DNA of 59,899 nt, taken from the NCBI GenBank assembly GCA_947589085.1, contig CANPZD010000007.1, positions 1 through 59,899 of the forward strand, written 5' to 3'. The DNA is from an uncultured Clostridia bacterium. GTDB lineage: Bacteria > Bacillota > Clostridia > Christensenellales > Borkfalkiaceae. A program made the translations under genes and the position numbers. A model generated the notes under the pieces. The model made no database searches. It had not been told where the DNA came from and worked only from the letters and a program-made list of their open reading frames with translations. Shown piece by piece: positions 43,041 through 51,308 of the stretch; the first letter of the stretch is position 1; each line of letters starts with the position of its first letter.

Positions 43041-43072
43041 ATTTTTTCTCCTTTTGCCCTACGTTCAATCTG

Positions 43073-43101
43073 ATTATATACCCCCATGGGGTATTTGTCA
43101 A
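43073..43101 (-). promoter_or_regulatory. csoR-copA promoter
   Basis: Perfect minus-strand TTGACA (43096-43101), 17-bp spacer, perfect TATAAT (43073-43078). The spacer is filled by the CsoR operator. Confidence 0.88.
43078..43094. promoter_or_regulatory. CsoR operator
   Basis: ATACCCCCATGGGGTAT, a GC-tract dyad of the kind bound by CsoR proteins, lying between the -35 and -10 boxes so that bound repressor would exclude RNA polymerase. Confidence 0.85.
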
Positions 43102-43147
43102 GAAAAATCGCAAAATTATTTTTTCCAAACGGATCGGGATTTGAAAG

Positions 43148-43183
43148 AATCCTATATTTCGACAGTTGTCGAAATATAGGATT
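43148..43183. repeat. 36-bp palindrome with 17-bp arms
   Basis: Perfect arms around a 2-base centre, core TTTCGACAGTTGTCGAAA, followed by TTTTT on the plus strand. No plus-strand gene ends here, so it is not an ordinary gene terminator. It shares half-sites with the repeat above spoIIID. Confidence 0.75.
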
Positions 43184-43232
43184 TTTACATGTTTTTAAGG
43201 GATTTTCTACGATTTTCTGGCTAAAATTTATT

Positions 43233-43261
43233 TTGATATTTATCTAAATAAGTAATAAAAT
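43233..43261 (+). promoter_or_regulatory. Possible orphan promoter
   Basis: TTGATA (43233-43238), 17-bp spacer, TAAAAT (43256-43261) in an AT-rich gap. It would make an RNA of about 55 nt ending in the hairpin at 43291-43319. Chance similarity is likely in such AT-rich DNA. Confidence 0.25.
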
Positions 43262-43290
43262 GGCTTTTTGTGCCGAATAAAGCAATTTTT

Positions 43291-43319
43291 ATAAGCCCGC
43301 CGTTCATCGGCGGGCTTAT
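43291..43319 (-). terminator. Hairpin downstream of the flavin reductase-rubredoxin gene
   Basis: Twelve-base-pair stem ATAAGCCCGCCG/CGGCGGGCTTAT with a 5-base loop. Neither side has a strong T run, so termination is uncertain. Confidence 0.5.
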
Positions 43320-43394
43320 ATATTAAAAGAACTATTTTTGTTAATACCGAGCTTCGCCGCCGTTCCGCTGCCCCGAAACGGCGGCGCAATCGAA

Positions 43395-44183
43395 TTATTT
43401 CCTGCGAAAATTTTCCTTACCGACGCCGCACAGCGGGCAGACCCAATCCGCGGGAAGCTCTTCAAACGGAATATCTCCATCGTATTCATAGCCGCAGATC
43501 TCGCAGACCCAGACGCTTTTCTCCTGCCCGGAAGCGGGCGCGGCGCTGCGTTTCTCGAACTGTTCCTTTCCCATTCCGCACAGGGGGCAGACCCAATCTT
43601 CGGGAAGTTCTTCAAACGGAACATCGCCCTCGTATTCATAGCCGCAAACGGTACACACGTATTTTTCTTCCGGCTGCTTCGGCTCTTCTTTGACGAAAGT
43701 CGGCGCGTTGACGCTCGTTTTCCCTTTCAGGACCTCATGATAGTAGGCGTACGTCATGGGTTTTCCCTTGCGGAGATGATCGCAATCGATCACTTCGCCC
43801 AGAAAAACGGTGTGCGTCGCCGTTTCCCACCGATCCACGACTTTACAGGAGAGATATGCGATCCCGTCGTTCGGAACGGGAAGTTTGCCGCGCACAGAAT
43901 AATCCACTCCCTCGAATTTCTCGGTCGTGCGTGCGGAAGTGAATCCGAATCTTCCGATGAGCTTCGGGTCGGAATGTTCCCCGAGCACGGTCAGAGCAAA
44001 GTAGCCCGTATCGAGAATGCATCCGTGGGTGAAATTGTTCCGGTTGATGCTCACCGCAATCGTCGCGGGAGAGGAAGTGATCTGCATGGCGCTGTTTGCA
44101 ACGCAGCCTACGGGACGGCCTTCGTCCCATGTGGTGCAGAGGTAAACGCCGTAAGAGAGTTTGAAAAGCGCGGTTTCGTTCAT
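43395..44183 (-). CDS. Flavin reductase-like protein with two C-terminal rubredoxin domains
   Basis: Predicted redox protein of 262 residues. Residues about 1-160 are an FMN-binding flavin reductase domain ([42 protein letters not shown]). Two rubredoxins follow: [28 protein letters not shown] and, after a 20-residue linker, a second with [12 protein letters not shown]...DWVCPLCG, each with the four iron-binding cysteines. It resembles the high-molecular-weight rubredoxins of acetogens, which pass electrons to A-type flavoproteins in oxygen or NO defence, but with the rubredoxin doubled. The start [12 protein letters not shown] follows GAAGGAG. Confidence 0.92.
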   Translation of the reverse strand: MNETALFKLSYGVYLCTTWDEGRPVGCVANSAMQITSSPATIAVSINRNNFTHGCILDTGYFALTVLGEHSDPKLIGRFGFTSARTTEKFEGVDYSVRGKLPVPNDGIAYLSCKVVDRWETATHTVFLGEVIDCDHLRKGKPMTYAYYHEVLKGKTSVNAPTFVKEEPKQPEEKYVCTVCGYEYEGDVPFEELPEDWVCPLCGMGKEQFEKRSAAPASGQEKSVWVCEICGYEYDGDIPFEELPADWVCPLCGVGKENFRRK

Positions 44184-44233
44184 AGGGATCTCCTTCTTGC
44201 GGGCGGGCGGGCGCACGCCCGGCCGTTATGTAC

Positions 44234-44266
44234 GAAAAAGGCGGACGCATTACTTCCGTCCGCCTT
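44234..44266 (-). terminator. Terminator of rpmF
   Basis: Ten-base-pair stem AAGGCGGACG/CGTCCGCCTT with a 9-base loop, then TTTTT on the minus strand. Confidence 0.85.
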
Positions 44267-44280
44267 GGTTTTCGTTCAGA

Positions 44281-44469
44281 TTATTTCTTCTCGGTCTCTT
44301 GCGGAACGACCTCTTTGCCGTCGTAATAGCCGCAATTCTTGCACACGCGGTGCGCGACTTTCAGCTCGTGGCAATGCGGGCACTCCACAAGCGTGGGCGC
44401 CGTTGCCTTGTAATTTGCGAATCGTTTATCCGTTCTGCTCTTCGATTGCTTTCTCTTGGGGACTGCCAT
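44281..44469 (-). CDS. rpmF: 50S ribosomal protein L32
   Basis: Small zinc-binding ribosomal protein of 62 residues: MAVPKRKQSKSRTDKRF at the start, then CPHCHELK and CKNCGYYDGKEV, the C+ (zinc ribbon) form with all four cysteines. A GAGAGG site precedes the ATG. It follows the DUF177 gene by 21 bp, the widespread yceD-rpmF pairing. In many Firmicutes tmcAL (ylbM) sits beside this pair; here it is 2.9 kb away, past ackA and pta. Confidence 0.97.
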   Translation of the reverse strand: MAVPKRKQSKSRTDKRFANYKATAPTLVECPHCHELKVAHRVCKNCGYYDGKEVVPQETEKK

Positions 44470-44490
44470 ATTAACACCTCTCTTCCTTAT

Positions 44491-44901
44491 TTACGAATGA
44501 TTCTCTTCTTCGGCACAGCGGCTGCAAAGGATCCGCCGGGGAAGCGCGAACAGGACCGCGTCGCGCAGCATTTCCCTGAGATCGACCGCGCCGCCCTGAT
44601 AGCGGTATTCCACGTCCTCGGGTTCGCTCTTGACGAAAACCGCGTCTACCTCGCCCGAAACGTTCTGTTCGGCGGGATCGAGACAGCGCGAACAGGAACC
44701 GACAAGCGTAAAATCGATCCTGCCCCGAACCTGAACCGCGTCGTCCTCCGAGATCGAAAAACGAAGTTTGGCTTCCACGGGGGCCGCAAAGGAAACGAAC
44801 GGAATATCGAGCAGGTCGGAATCGGCCTCGAACGAAAAATCCAACTCGCCTTCGTAAATATTCCTCGCTTTGAGAACCACAACGTTGACGGTAGGAATCA
44901 T
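44491..44901 (-). CDS. DUF177 (YceD-type) protein, likely leaderless mRNA
   Basis: Conserved partner of rpmF, linked by family studies to 23S rRNA metabolism or ribosome assembly. The 136-residue product shows EGELDFSFEADSDLLDIPFVSFAAPV, the GSCSRCLDPAEQ segment and the C-terminal LREMLRDAVLFALPRRILCSRCAEE. The likely start ATG at 44899-44901 has no ribosome site and lies ten bases after the -10 box of a very good promoter. An upstream ATG at 44940 would start inside the -35 box and is rejected. Confidence 0.85.
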   Translation of the reverse strand: MIPTVNVVVLKARNIYEGELDFSFEADSDLLDIPFVSFAAPVEAKLRFSISEDDAVQVRGRIDFTLVGSCSRCLDPAEQNVSGEVDAVFVKSEPEDVEYRYQGGAVDLREMLRDAVLFALPRRILCSRCAEEENHS

Positions 44902-44911
44902 TGACTTAAAA

Positions 44912-44940
44912 AGTATAGGCTTTTTCCGCGTATTTGTCAA
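44912..44940 (-). promoter_or_regulatory. Promoter of the DUF177-rpmF operon
   Basis: Perfect minus-strand TTGACA (44935-44940), 17-bp spacer, TATACT (44912-44917). The start of transcription would fall about 4 nt before the ATG. Confidence 0.85.
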
Positions 44941-44977
44941 TCTTTTTTCGCGCTGTTTTATAAGATTTTGCGAAAAT

Positions 44978-46171
44978 TCAAAGCAAAGCGGCCGTTTCGC
45001 GCGCGATGACCAATTCCTCGTTGGTGGGAATGACGAGGATCTTCACGGCGGAAGTCTCCGCGGAGATCTCGTGGATCGTGCCGTCGTTCTTCCGCGCGTT
45101 CTTTTCCGCGTCCAACACGATGCCGAGCGCTTCGAGACCGCCGAGAATATCGCGGCGCACATCCGGTGTATTTTCGCCGATCCCGGCCGTAAACACGATC
45201 GCGTCGAGTCCGCCGAGCGCGGCGAGATACGCGCCGATATATTTTTTGCAGGAATAAGCGAACATATCGAGCGCCAGACGCGCTCTGTCGTTGCCGGCGT
45301 CCTTGGCCGCGGCCAGATCCCGGAAGTCGGAAGATACGCCCGAGATCCCGAGCACGCCGCACTTTTTATTGAGATACGTCAGGCCTTCGTCCATCGACAT
45401 TCCCTTTTTGTGGCAGAGAAAATCGATCGCCGCGACGTCGATATCGCCGCTTCTTGTGCCCATGGGCACGCCCGCAAGCGGCGTAAAGCCCATCGAGGTA
45501 TCGATGCACTTTCCGCCCTTGACGGCAGAGATCGAAGAGCCGTTCCCGAGGTGGCAGGTGATGAGTTTGAGGTCTGCGGGATCCTTTCCGAGATATTTTG
45601 CGGCCTCGCCCGCAACGTACTTGTGGGAAGTGCCGTGCGCGCCGTATCTGCGCACTTTATAGCGCTTATAATCGTCGTAATCGATCGCATACAGATACGC
45701 GTAATCGGGCATGGTGGCATGGAAAGAGGTATCGAATACCAACGCCATTTTTTTGCCGGGCATGACCGCGCGGCAGGCGTTGACGCCCAGAATCGCCGCG
45801 GGATTGTGAAGGGGCGCGAGTTCGGCGATCTCGTCCATAAGCTCCATGACGTGATCGTCGACCAGCGTGGTCTGCTTGAAGGCCTCTCCCGAGGCGACAA
45901 CGCGGTGACCGACGGCGTCGATCTCGTCCATCGATCTGATCACGCCCGCCGTTTCGTCGACGAGTTCTTTGAGCACGAGCGCGATCGCATCCGTATGCGT
46001 GGGAAGCTCCTGTTCGACGATAAACGTCTGTCCGTTCGCCTTATGGGTGAGCTTTCCGCCGGGAATGCCGATCCGCTCGCAGCCGCCCTTGGCGATCGCC
46101 TCCTCCGTTTCCATATTGATGAGCTGATATTTGAGCGAGGAACTTCCCGCATTGATGACAAGGATCTTCAT
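44978..46171 (-). CDS. ackA: Acetate kinase
   Basis: Makes ATP and acetate from acetyl phosphate. The 397 residues have the ASKHA-fold signatures MKILVINAGSSSLKYQL, VLALVFDTSFHATMP, RRYGAHGTSHKYV, HLGNGSSISAVKGGKCIDTSMG and VFTAGIGENTPDVR. The start at MKILVINAGSSS lies eight bases after the pta stop, so the pair is co-transcribed and translation is probably coupled. Together with pta it gives the main substrate-level phosphorylation route from acetyl-CoA. Confidence 0.98.
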   Translation of the reverse strand: MKILVINAGSSSLKYQLINMETEEAIAKGGCERIGIPGGKLTHKANGQTFIVEQELPTHTDAIALVLKELVDETAGVIRSMDEIDAVGHRVVASGEAFKQTTLVDDHVMELMDEIAELAPLHNPAAILGVNACRAVMPGKKMALVFDTSFHATMPDYAYLYAIDYDDYKRYKVRRYGAHGTSHKYVAGEAAKYLGKDPADLKLITCHLGNGSSISAVKGGKCIDTSMGFTPLAGVPMGTRSGDIDVAAIDFLCHKKGMSMDEGLTYLNKKCGVLGISGVSSDFRDLAAAKDAGNDRARLALDMFAYSCKKYIGAYLAALGGLDAIVFTAGIGENTPDVRRDILGGLEALGIVLDAEKNARKNDGTIHEISAETSAVKILVIPTNEELVIARETAALL

Positions 46172-46179
46172 GCGCGCCC

Positions 46180-47217
46180 TCACTCCGCCTGCAGAGCGGT
46201 AATGGCGACCGCGCACACGATATCCGACGTTTTGCAGCCGCGGGATAGATCGTTCAGAGGTTTCGCAAATCCCTGACAGATGGGGCCGATCGCCTGGAAT
46301 CCGCCCAGCCGTTCCGCGATCTTATATCCGATATTGCCCGATTGCAGATCGGGGAATATGAGCACGTTCGCATGTCCGGCGATCTCCGAGCCGGGCGCTT
46401 TGAGCAACGCGACCTCGGGCACGAGCGCCGCATCGAATTGCAGTTCGCCGTCGAGTTTGAGATCGGGAGCCATCTGCTTTGCGATCTGCGTCGCCTCCTG
46501 CACGAGCGTCACGAGATCGTGTTTTGCGCTGCCCTTCGTCGAAAACGAGAGCATCGCGACACGGGGATCGAGTCCCGCGATCTCCTTTGCGCTCTTTGCG
46601 GTCGCGATGGCGCATTCGGCAAGTCCCTCCGCGGTATAGGTGGGGTTGAGGCCGCAATCCGCAAACACGAGCATGCCGTCCTCGACGTATTTATTGTTCC
46701 CCACCATAAGATTGAAGCTGGAAACGGATTTCACGCCGGGCGCCGTCTTGATGATCTGCAGCCCGGGGCGCAGCGTATTCGCCGTAGAATGGCAGGCGCC
46801 CGAAACAAGTCCGTCGACATCGCCGGCTTTGAGCATGAGCGCGCCGAAGAACGTCGCGTCTTTGGCAGCCTCCTGCGCCTGCTCTTCGGTCATGCCCTTG
46901 CTCTTTCTCAGTTCGTAGAGCAGATTCGCGTATTCGCCGAGCTTGGGAGAAGCCGCGGGTTCTATGATCTCGATGCCGGTAAGATCCACATCGGGATTTT
47001 TGGCCGCGATCTCTTCGGCGTTCCCCAGAAGCACAATCTGCGCGATGCCTTCTTCCACGCACTCCGCCGCCGCCTCCACCACGCGGGAGTCCTCTCCCTC
47101 GCAGAGCACGATTTTTTTATTTTTTGCCGCCGCCTTTTTCTTGATCTCCGATACGACGGTGCCGGATTCGGAAATCTTGCGGACTGTCTTTTTGAGAGTA
47201 TTCATAAAACCTGCCAT
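46180..47217 (-). CDS. pta: Phosphate acetyltransferase
   Basis: Converts acetyl-CoA and phosphate to acetyl phosphate. The 345-residue product is the short, single-domain form typical of Firmicutes, with KKIVLCEGEDSRVVEAA, GLVSGACHSTANTLRPGLQIIKTAPG, GLNPTYTAEGLAEC, RVAMLSFSTKGSAKH, VPEVALLKAPGSEIAG and FPDLQSGNIGYKIAERLGG. The start MAGFMNTLKK follows GAGG nine bases away; the frame is open further upstream into the promoter but has no support there. First gene of pta-ackA. Confidence 0.97.
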   Translation of the reverse strand: MAGFMNTLKKTVRKISESGTVVSEIKKKAAAKNKKIVLCEGEDSRVVEAAAECVEEGIAQIVLLGNAEEIAAKNPDVDLTGIEIIEPAASPKLGEYANLLYELRKSKGMTEEQAQEAAKDATFFGALMLKAGDVDGLVSGACHSTANTLRPGLQIIKTAPGVKSVSSFNLMVGNNKYVEDGMLVFADCGLNPTYTAEGLAECAIATAKSAKEIAGLDPRVAMLSFSTKGSAKHDLVTLVQEATQIAKQMAPDLKLDGELQFDAALVPEVALLKAPGSEIAGHANVLIFPDLQSGNIGYKIAERLGGFQAIGPICQGFAKPLNDLSRGCKTSDIVCAVAITALQAE

Positions 47218-47258
47218 CGAAAAAATCCTCACAAATTCTTTATTTTTTCCTCCGGATC

Positions 47259-47305
47259 GTGTATAATAATACCCGGAAAGAAATGTTTCGCGTGATATTA
47301 TACAC
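47259..47305. promoter_or_regulatory. Inverted repeat between divergent pta and tmcAL
   Basis: GTGTATAATA (47259-47268) and TATTATACAC (47296-47305). Each arm carries a TATAAT, one per strand, so the dyad sets -10-like boxes facing both genes; only the pta side has a good -35 box. Confidence 0.5.
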
Positions 47306-47325
47306 CTTTTCGGAAAAATTGTAAA
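47297..47325 (-). promoter_or_regulatory. Promoter of pta-ackA
   Basis: Minus-strand TTTACA (47320-47325), 17-bp spacer, perfect TATAAT (47297-47302). The leader is about 73 nt. Confidence 0.7.
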
Positions 47326-47342
47326 GGACAATCGGGAAAAAG

Positions 47343-48527
47343 ATGAAAATTTGTGCCGTGATCTGCGAATATAATCCCTTTCACAACGGGCATCTCTATC
47401 AGTTGCGGGAGATCGCAAAACGCAGCGGATGCGATAAGATCCTCTGCCTCATGAGCGGGAACTTCACCCAACGGGGAGACGCCGCGGCGTTCGATAAATA
47501 CACCCGTGCCCGCCACGCCGTGCTCTGCGGCGCGGATCTTGTGCTGGAACTTCCCGTCTGCTTTGCGGCGGCGCCCGCGGAACTTTTTGCGGCGGGCGCG
47601 ATACATATTCTCTCCGCGATCCCGTCCGTCCGCACGCTGGCGTTCGGCTGCGAGAGCGGCACGGCGGAAAGTTTTCTCACCGCGGCAAGGGAGACGTTGC
47701 GCGAGGACAAGGCGTTCAAAGCCGCCCTGAAAGAAAACATGAAAGACGGCACGTCGTACGTAAGAGCGCGCATGCAGGCGCTTCTTTCCCTGCACGCGGA
47801 CGTGGACGAGAGCCTTCTTTCCTCGCCGAACAACATTCTCGGAACGGAATACTGCCGCGCGATCCTGAATGAAAAAGCGGATATCCGGCCTCTGCCGATC
47901 CCCCGCACGGGCGCGGAACACGCGGATATGCAGCTCGGAAAGGATATCTCCTCGGCAACGGCGCTTCGCTTCGCCATGGACGAGGGATCCCTCGCCGCGC
48001 GGCGCGCCTTGCGCCGCAATCTTCCGAAATGCGTCCGGGAGGACCTGCCTTCCTACCATAGAAACGCCTATCGGGAGGCCGCTCTCTGCGCCTTGCTTAC
48101 CGCTTCCGACGAAGAGCTGGAAGCGACCCCGGACTGCTCGGAAGGGCTGCAAAACAGGATCCGCACGATGGCGCGCTGCAATCCCGTATACGACGAAATG
48201 CTGAAAAAAGTCGTTTCAAAGCGCTATACGCAGGCGAGGGTCAAGCGCATTTTGCTGCAGAACTTTTTGAAGATCCGCCTCAAACAGGTGCGGTCTTTTC
48301 TCGACTCCCCGCTGTATCTGCGCACGCTTGCCCTGAAAAAGGAATGTGCGGATGCGTTGCTCTCCGAGCTTTCCTCCTCCGCATTTCCCGCTCTCGTGCG
48401 TCGCGGCGACTTTTCGCTTCTCAAAAAGGAGGCGCTCGAGTGTTTCCTGCAAGATATGCGCGCCGACGCGCTGTACGCGGCGATCTCGGGGAAAAGCGTT
48501 CCCGATTTCGAAACGCTCTTCCTGTAA
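47343..48527 (+). CDS. tmcAL: tRNA(Met) cytidine acetate ligase
   Basis: YlbM/TmcAL uses acetate and ATP to make N4-acetylcytidine at the wobble base of elongator tRNA-Met. The 394-residue product has the nucleotidyltransferase start CAVICEYNPFHNGHLYQL (HxGH-type), LCLMSGNFTQRGDAA, RARHAVLCGADLVLELP, FGCESG, SPNNILGTEYCRAI, and the DISSATALR region. Divergent from pta-ackA, which would produce its substrate acetate; whether that is functional or incidental is unknown. Only a weak GGGAAAAAG precedes the ATG. Confidence 0.94.
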   Translation: MKICAVICEYNPFHNGHLYQLREIAKRSGCDKILCLMSGNFTQRGDAAAFDKYTRARHAVLCGADLVLELPVCFAAAPAELFAAGAIHILSAIPSVRTLAFGCESGTAESFLTAARETLREDKAFKAALKENMKDGTSYVRARMQALLSLHADVDESLLSSPNNILGTEYCRAILNEKADIRPLPIPRTGAEHADMQLGKDISSATALRFAMDEGSLAARRALRRNLPKCVREDLPSYHRNAYREAALCALLTASDEELEATPDCSEGLQNRIRTMARCNPVYDEMLKKVVSKRYTQARVKRILLQNFLKIRLKQVRSFLDSPLYLRTLALKKECADALLSELSSSAFPALVRRGDFSLLKKEALECFLQDMRADALYAAISGKSVPDFETLFL

Positions 48528-48593
48528 ACGCGATCGAGAAAAATAAGCTCCCTTTTTTCCGTAAGAGAGTTGCCGAGAGAATTTGAAATTTTC

Positions 48594-48626
48594 AGAATGG
48601 GCGCATCGGATCGATGCGCCCATTCT
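48594..48626. terminator. Hairpin between convergent tmcAL and flavoprotein genes
   Basis: Fifteen-base-pair arms AGAATGGGCGCATCG/CGATGCGCCCATTCT with a 3-base loop, no T run on either side. It probably separates the two convergent transcripts. Confidence 0.55.
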
Positions 48627-48654
48627 ATTGCTATCGCTTGAACGACCATAAACT

Positions 48655-50172
48655 TCAAAAATATTTCCGTGCGATCGCATAGGCGACCCGGATCCCGTCC
48701 GCTGCGGCCGAGGTGATCCCGCCCGCATAGCCGCAGCCTTCGCCGCAGGGATATACGCCCTCGATCCCCTCCGCCTGCAAGTTCTCCCCGCGCAGGATCC
48801 GCACGGGCGAACTCGTACGCGACTCCACGCCCGTAAGCACCGCGTCATGCGCCGCGAATCCCGCAAGACGCCTGTCCATATCGGGGATCGCCGTACGCAG
48901 ACATTCCGCAAGCGCCTTCGGCAGGTACGCCTCCACGGGCGCGAACGCCGTACCGCAGGCATAGGTGGGGAAAACGCTCCCGAACCGATCGCTCTCTTTT
49001 CCTTCGAGAAAATCGCCGACAAGCTGGACGGGCGCCCTGTAATTTTCGCCCGCCGCACGGAACGCCGCCCGTTCCATTTCGCGCTGAAACGCAATGCCGG
49101 CAAGCGGATGGGGTCCGCCGAAATCCGACTTCTTCACCTGCACGACGAGCGCCGCGTTCGCGTTCTTTCCGTCGCGGGCAAAGTTGCTCATGCCGTTCGT
49201 GACGACGCCGCCCCGCTCGGACGCGGAAGGGATCACGACCCCGCCCGGGCACATGCAAAAGGAAAATACGGCCCGCGGCGCGGCATGCGAGACGAGCTTG
49301 TAATCCGCGGGCGGGAGCGCCGTATACGCGCCGCCGTACTGCGCCTTTCCGATCTCGCTTTGCAGATGTTCGATCCGCACGCCCGCGGCGAACTCCTTTT
49401 GTTCCATCCGGAATCCCCTTTCGAACAGCATGCCGAAGGTGTCCCGCGCGCTGTGGCCGACGGCGAGCACCGCCTCGTCCGCTTCCGTCCGTTCGCCGTT
49501 GATGAAAAGGGCGGAGAGCTTTCCGCTGCGGATCTCAAGATCCGTGAGCTGCGAAGAATAGCGGATAACGCCGCCCTGCCCGAGGATCCAAGCGCGCATG
49601 TTCGCAACGACTTTTTTGAGGTTGTCGCTGCCCACATGCGGCTTCCCGAGATACGCGACTTCTTCGGGCGCGCCGAAACGCACAAACGTCTCCAATACTT
49701 CGAGGTTCAGCGGCGAATTTGTCTGCGTCGTGAGTTTTCCGTCCGAAAACGCGCCTGCGCCGCCCTCGCCGAACTGCACGTTGCTCTCAGGGTCGAGCAA
49801 CCCCGTTTCGCGGAAAAGGCGAATATCCCGTTCGCGTTCTTCGACGGGCTTGCCCCGCTCGACGATCACGGGACGTATGCCGTGTTTCAGCAGGCGGATC
49901 GCGCAGAACAGTCCCGCGGGACCCGCGCCGATCACGAATACGCGCGGCGCTTCTTTGGAGATCCTCTGAAATTCCGGCTCCGATTTTTTTTGCGGCGTCT
50001 CGGAACATTCCACGGAATAGACCCATCTAATGTCCGATTTATCGCGCGCATCCAGCGACTTTTTCAGAATGCGGAAATATTTTACGGGCGCGCGGAGCTT
50101 CCGGGCGCAGATCTTCAGAAGTTTTTCCTCTCCCTCTCCGGGACGGAGCGTGAGATCGGTAAGTTTCAGCAT
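48655..50172 (-). CDS. FAD-dependent oxidoreductase of the COG2509 type
   Basis: Predicted flavoprotein of 505 residues, function unknown. After an N-terminal domain of about 95 residues (LTLRPGEGEEKLLKICARKL), the FAD motif VIGAGPAGLFCAIRLLKHG appears, followed by GKLTTQTNSPL, FCMCPGGVVIPSASERGGVVTNGMS and the C-terminal GEGCGYAGGITSAAADGIRVA that closes the FAD site. The ATG at 50172 lies inside the end of the upstream gene (7-bp overlap), so the two flavoprotein genes form an operon. Confidence 0.9.
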   Translation of the reverse strand: MLKLTDLTLRPGEGEEKLLKICARKLRAPVKYFRILKKSLDARDKSDIRWVYSVECSETPQKKSEPEFQRISKEAPRVFVIGAGPAGLFCAIRLLKHGIRPVIVERGKPVEERERDIRLFRETGLLDPESNVQFGEGGAGAFSDGKLTTQTNSPLNLEVLETFVRFGAPEEVAYLGKPHVGSDNLKKVVANMRAWILGQGGVIRYSSQLTDLEIRSGKLSALFINGERTEADEAVLAVGHSARDTFGMLFERGFRMEQKEFAAGVRIEHLQSEIGKAQYGGAYTALPPADYKLVSHAAPRAVFSFCMCPGGVVIPSASERGGVVTNGMSNFARDGKNANAALVVQVKKSDFGGPHPLAGIAFQREMERAAFRAAGENYRAPVQLVGDFLEGKESDRFGSVFPTYACGTAFAPVEAYLPKALAECLRTAIPDMDRRLAGFAAHDAVLTGVESRTSSPVRILRGENLQAEGIEGVYPCGEGCGYAGGITSAAADGIRVAYAIARKYF

Positions 50173-51302
50173 GACAGCGCTCCCTCCGCCGCAAGATACG
50201 CCGAAGTAAAGGCCCATTGCAGGTTATATCCCCCGCAAACGCCGTCTACATTGAGGATCTCTCCCGCAAAAAACAGTCCTTTCTGAAAGACGCTCTGCAA
50301 GTTTTCATCCGTCTCGCACAGCGGAATGCCGCCCTTCGTCACCTGCGCGTTGGCGAAACCGCAGTCCCCCTTCACGGGCAGACGGAAGCGTTTGACCGAT
50401 CCCGCAAGATCGGCCCCGTCCTCGCCCGCCCGCCGCGTCAGCGCGCGCCCGAGGCCGTTCGGCACGACGCAGAGAAGCGACCCCGCGTGCCGAACAAGCG
50501 TGTCCTGTAATTTTTCCATGCCCACGTCGGGGAGAAAATCGATTTGCAGAACGTCGCCCGCGCGGGCATACGACGAGGCGCGGAACACGAGATCGCCGGA
50601 GACGCCGTTTTCCGTAAACAGCACGTCGCCGCGGCCCTCGAACACGCGTTTCTCCCCGCGGAGCACTTCGAGCGCGGCGTCCACGCGGATCCCTTTGAGG
50701 CCTTTCACGAGCGCAGGATCGCATCTTAGGCGCACGAGCGCGGGCGAGAGCGGCGTGAGCGTATGCCCGAAGGAAAGCGCCAGAGAATACGCGGATCCGT
50801 CCGTGCCGAAATTGGGCGCGGCTTTTCCGCCCGCAGCCAGAACGACTGCGTCGGCGCGCATGTGTCCGCCCTCCCATTCGAGCAGAAAACTACCGTCGTA
50901 TGAGAGTTTCCGCACTTGGATCCCGCAACATATGTCTGCATGCAGACGCGAAAGCTCGCCGCGGAACAGGTCGGTGACCGCCGAAGCCTGCCGTCCTGCG
51001 GGATATACTCTTCCGCGGACGTCCGGCAGGAAGATCCCGCCCATCGATTCGAGAAAGCGCACCGTATCCTCATGACCGAACCGCGCAAGGGCGCGGCCGA
51101 CTTTTGCGGGATCGTCGGAAAAATAATTTGCGGCCGAACAATCGACGTTCGTCACATTCCCCTGTCCGTTCCCCGTGGCGGCAAGTTTCCTGCCCACGCG
51201 TTCGCCGCGTTCGAGCACGGTCACATGCGCGCCGCTTCTTTGAAGATGCACCGCGCAGGCAAGTCCCGCGGCGCCGCCTCCGATCACAACAATCGTATTC
51301 AT
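50166..51302 (-). CDS. NAD(P)/FAD-dependent oxidoreductase of the BaiN/HI0933 family
   Basis: Predicted flavin reductase of 378 residues. It shows VVIGGGAAGLACAVHLQRSG (FAD), the family signature GRKLAATGNGQGNVTN, GRVYPAGRQASAV, VLAAGGKAAPNFGTDGSAYSLA and GEILNVDGVCGGYNLQWAFTSA. BaiN acts on bile-acid intermediates in some gut Clostridia, but most members are uncharacterised, so no substrate is claimed. There is no ribosome site; the ATG sits seven bases past the -10 box, so the mRNA is probably leaderless. First gene of the two-flavoprotein operon. Confidence 0.9.
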   Translation of the reverse strand: MNTIVVIGGGAAGLACAVHLQRSGAHVTVLERGERVGRKLAATGNGQGNVTNVDCSAANYFSDDPAKVGRALARFGHEDTVRFLESMGGIFLPDVRGRVYPAGRQASAVTDLFRGELSRLHADICCGIQVRKLSYDGSFLLEWEGGHMRADAVVLAAGGKAAPNFGTDGSAYSLALSFGHTLTPLSPALVRLRCDPALVKGLKGIRVDAALEVLRGEKRVFEGRGDVLFTENGVSGDLVFRASSYARAGDVLQIDFLPDVGMEKLQDTLVRHAGSLLCVVPNGLGRALTRRAGEDGADLAGSVKRFRLPVKGDCGFANAQVTKGGIPLCETDENLQSVFQKGLFFAGEILNVDGVCGGYNLQWAFTSAYLAAEGALSC

Positions 51303-51308
51303 GCCATT

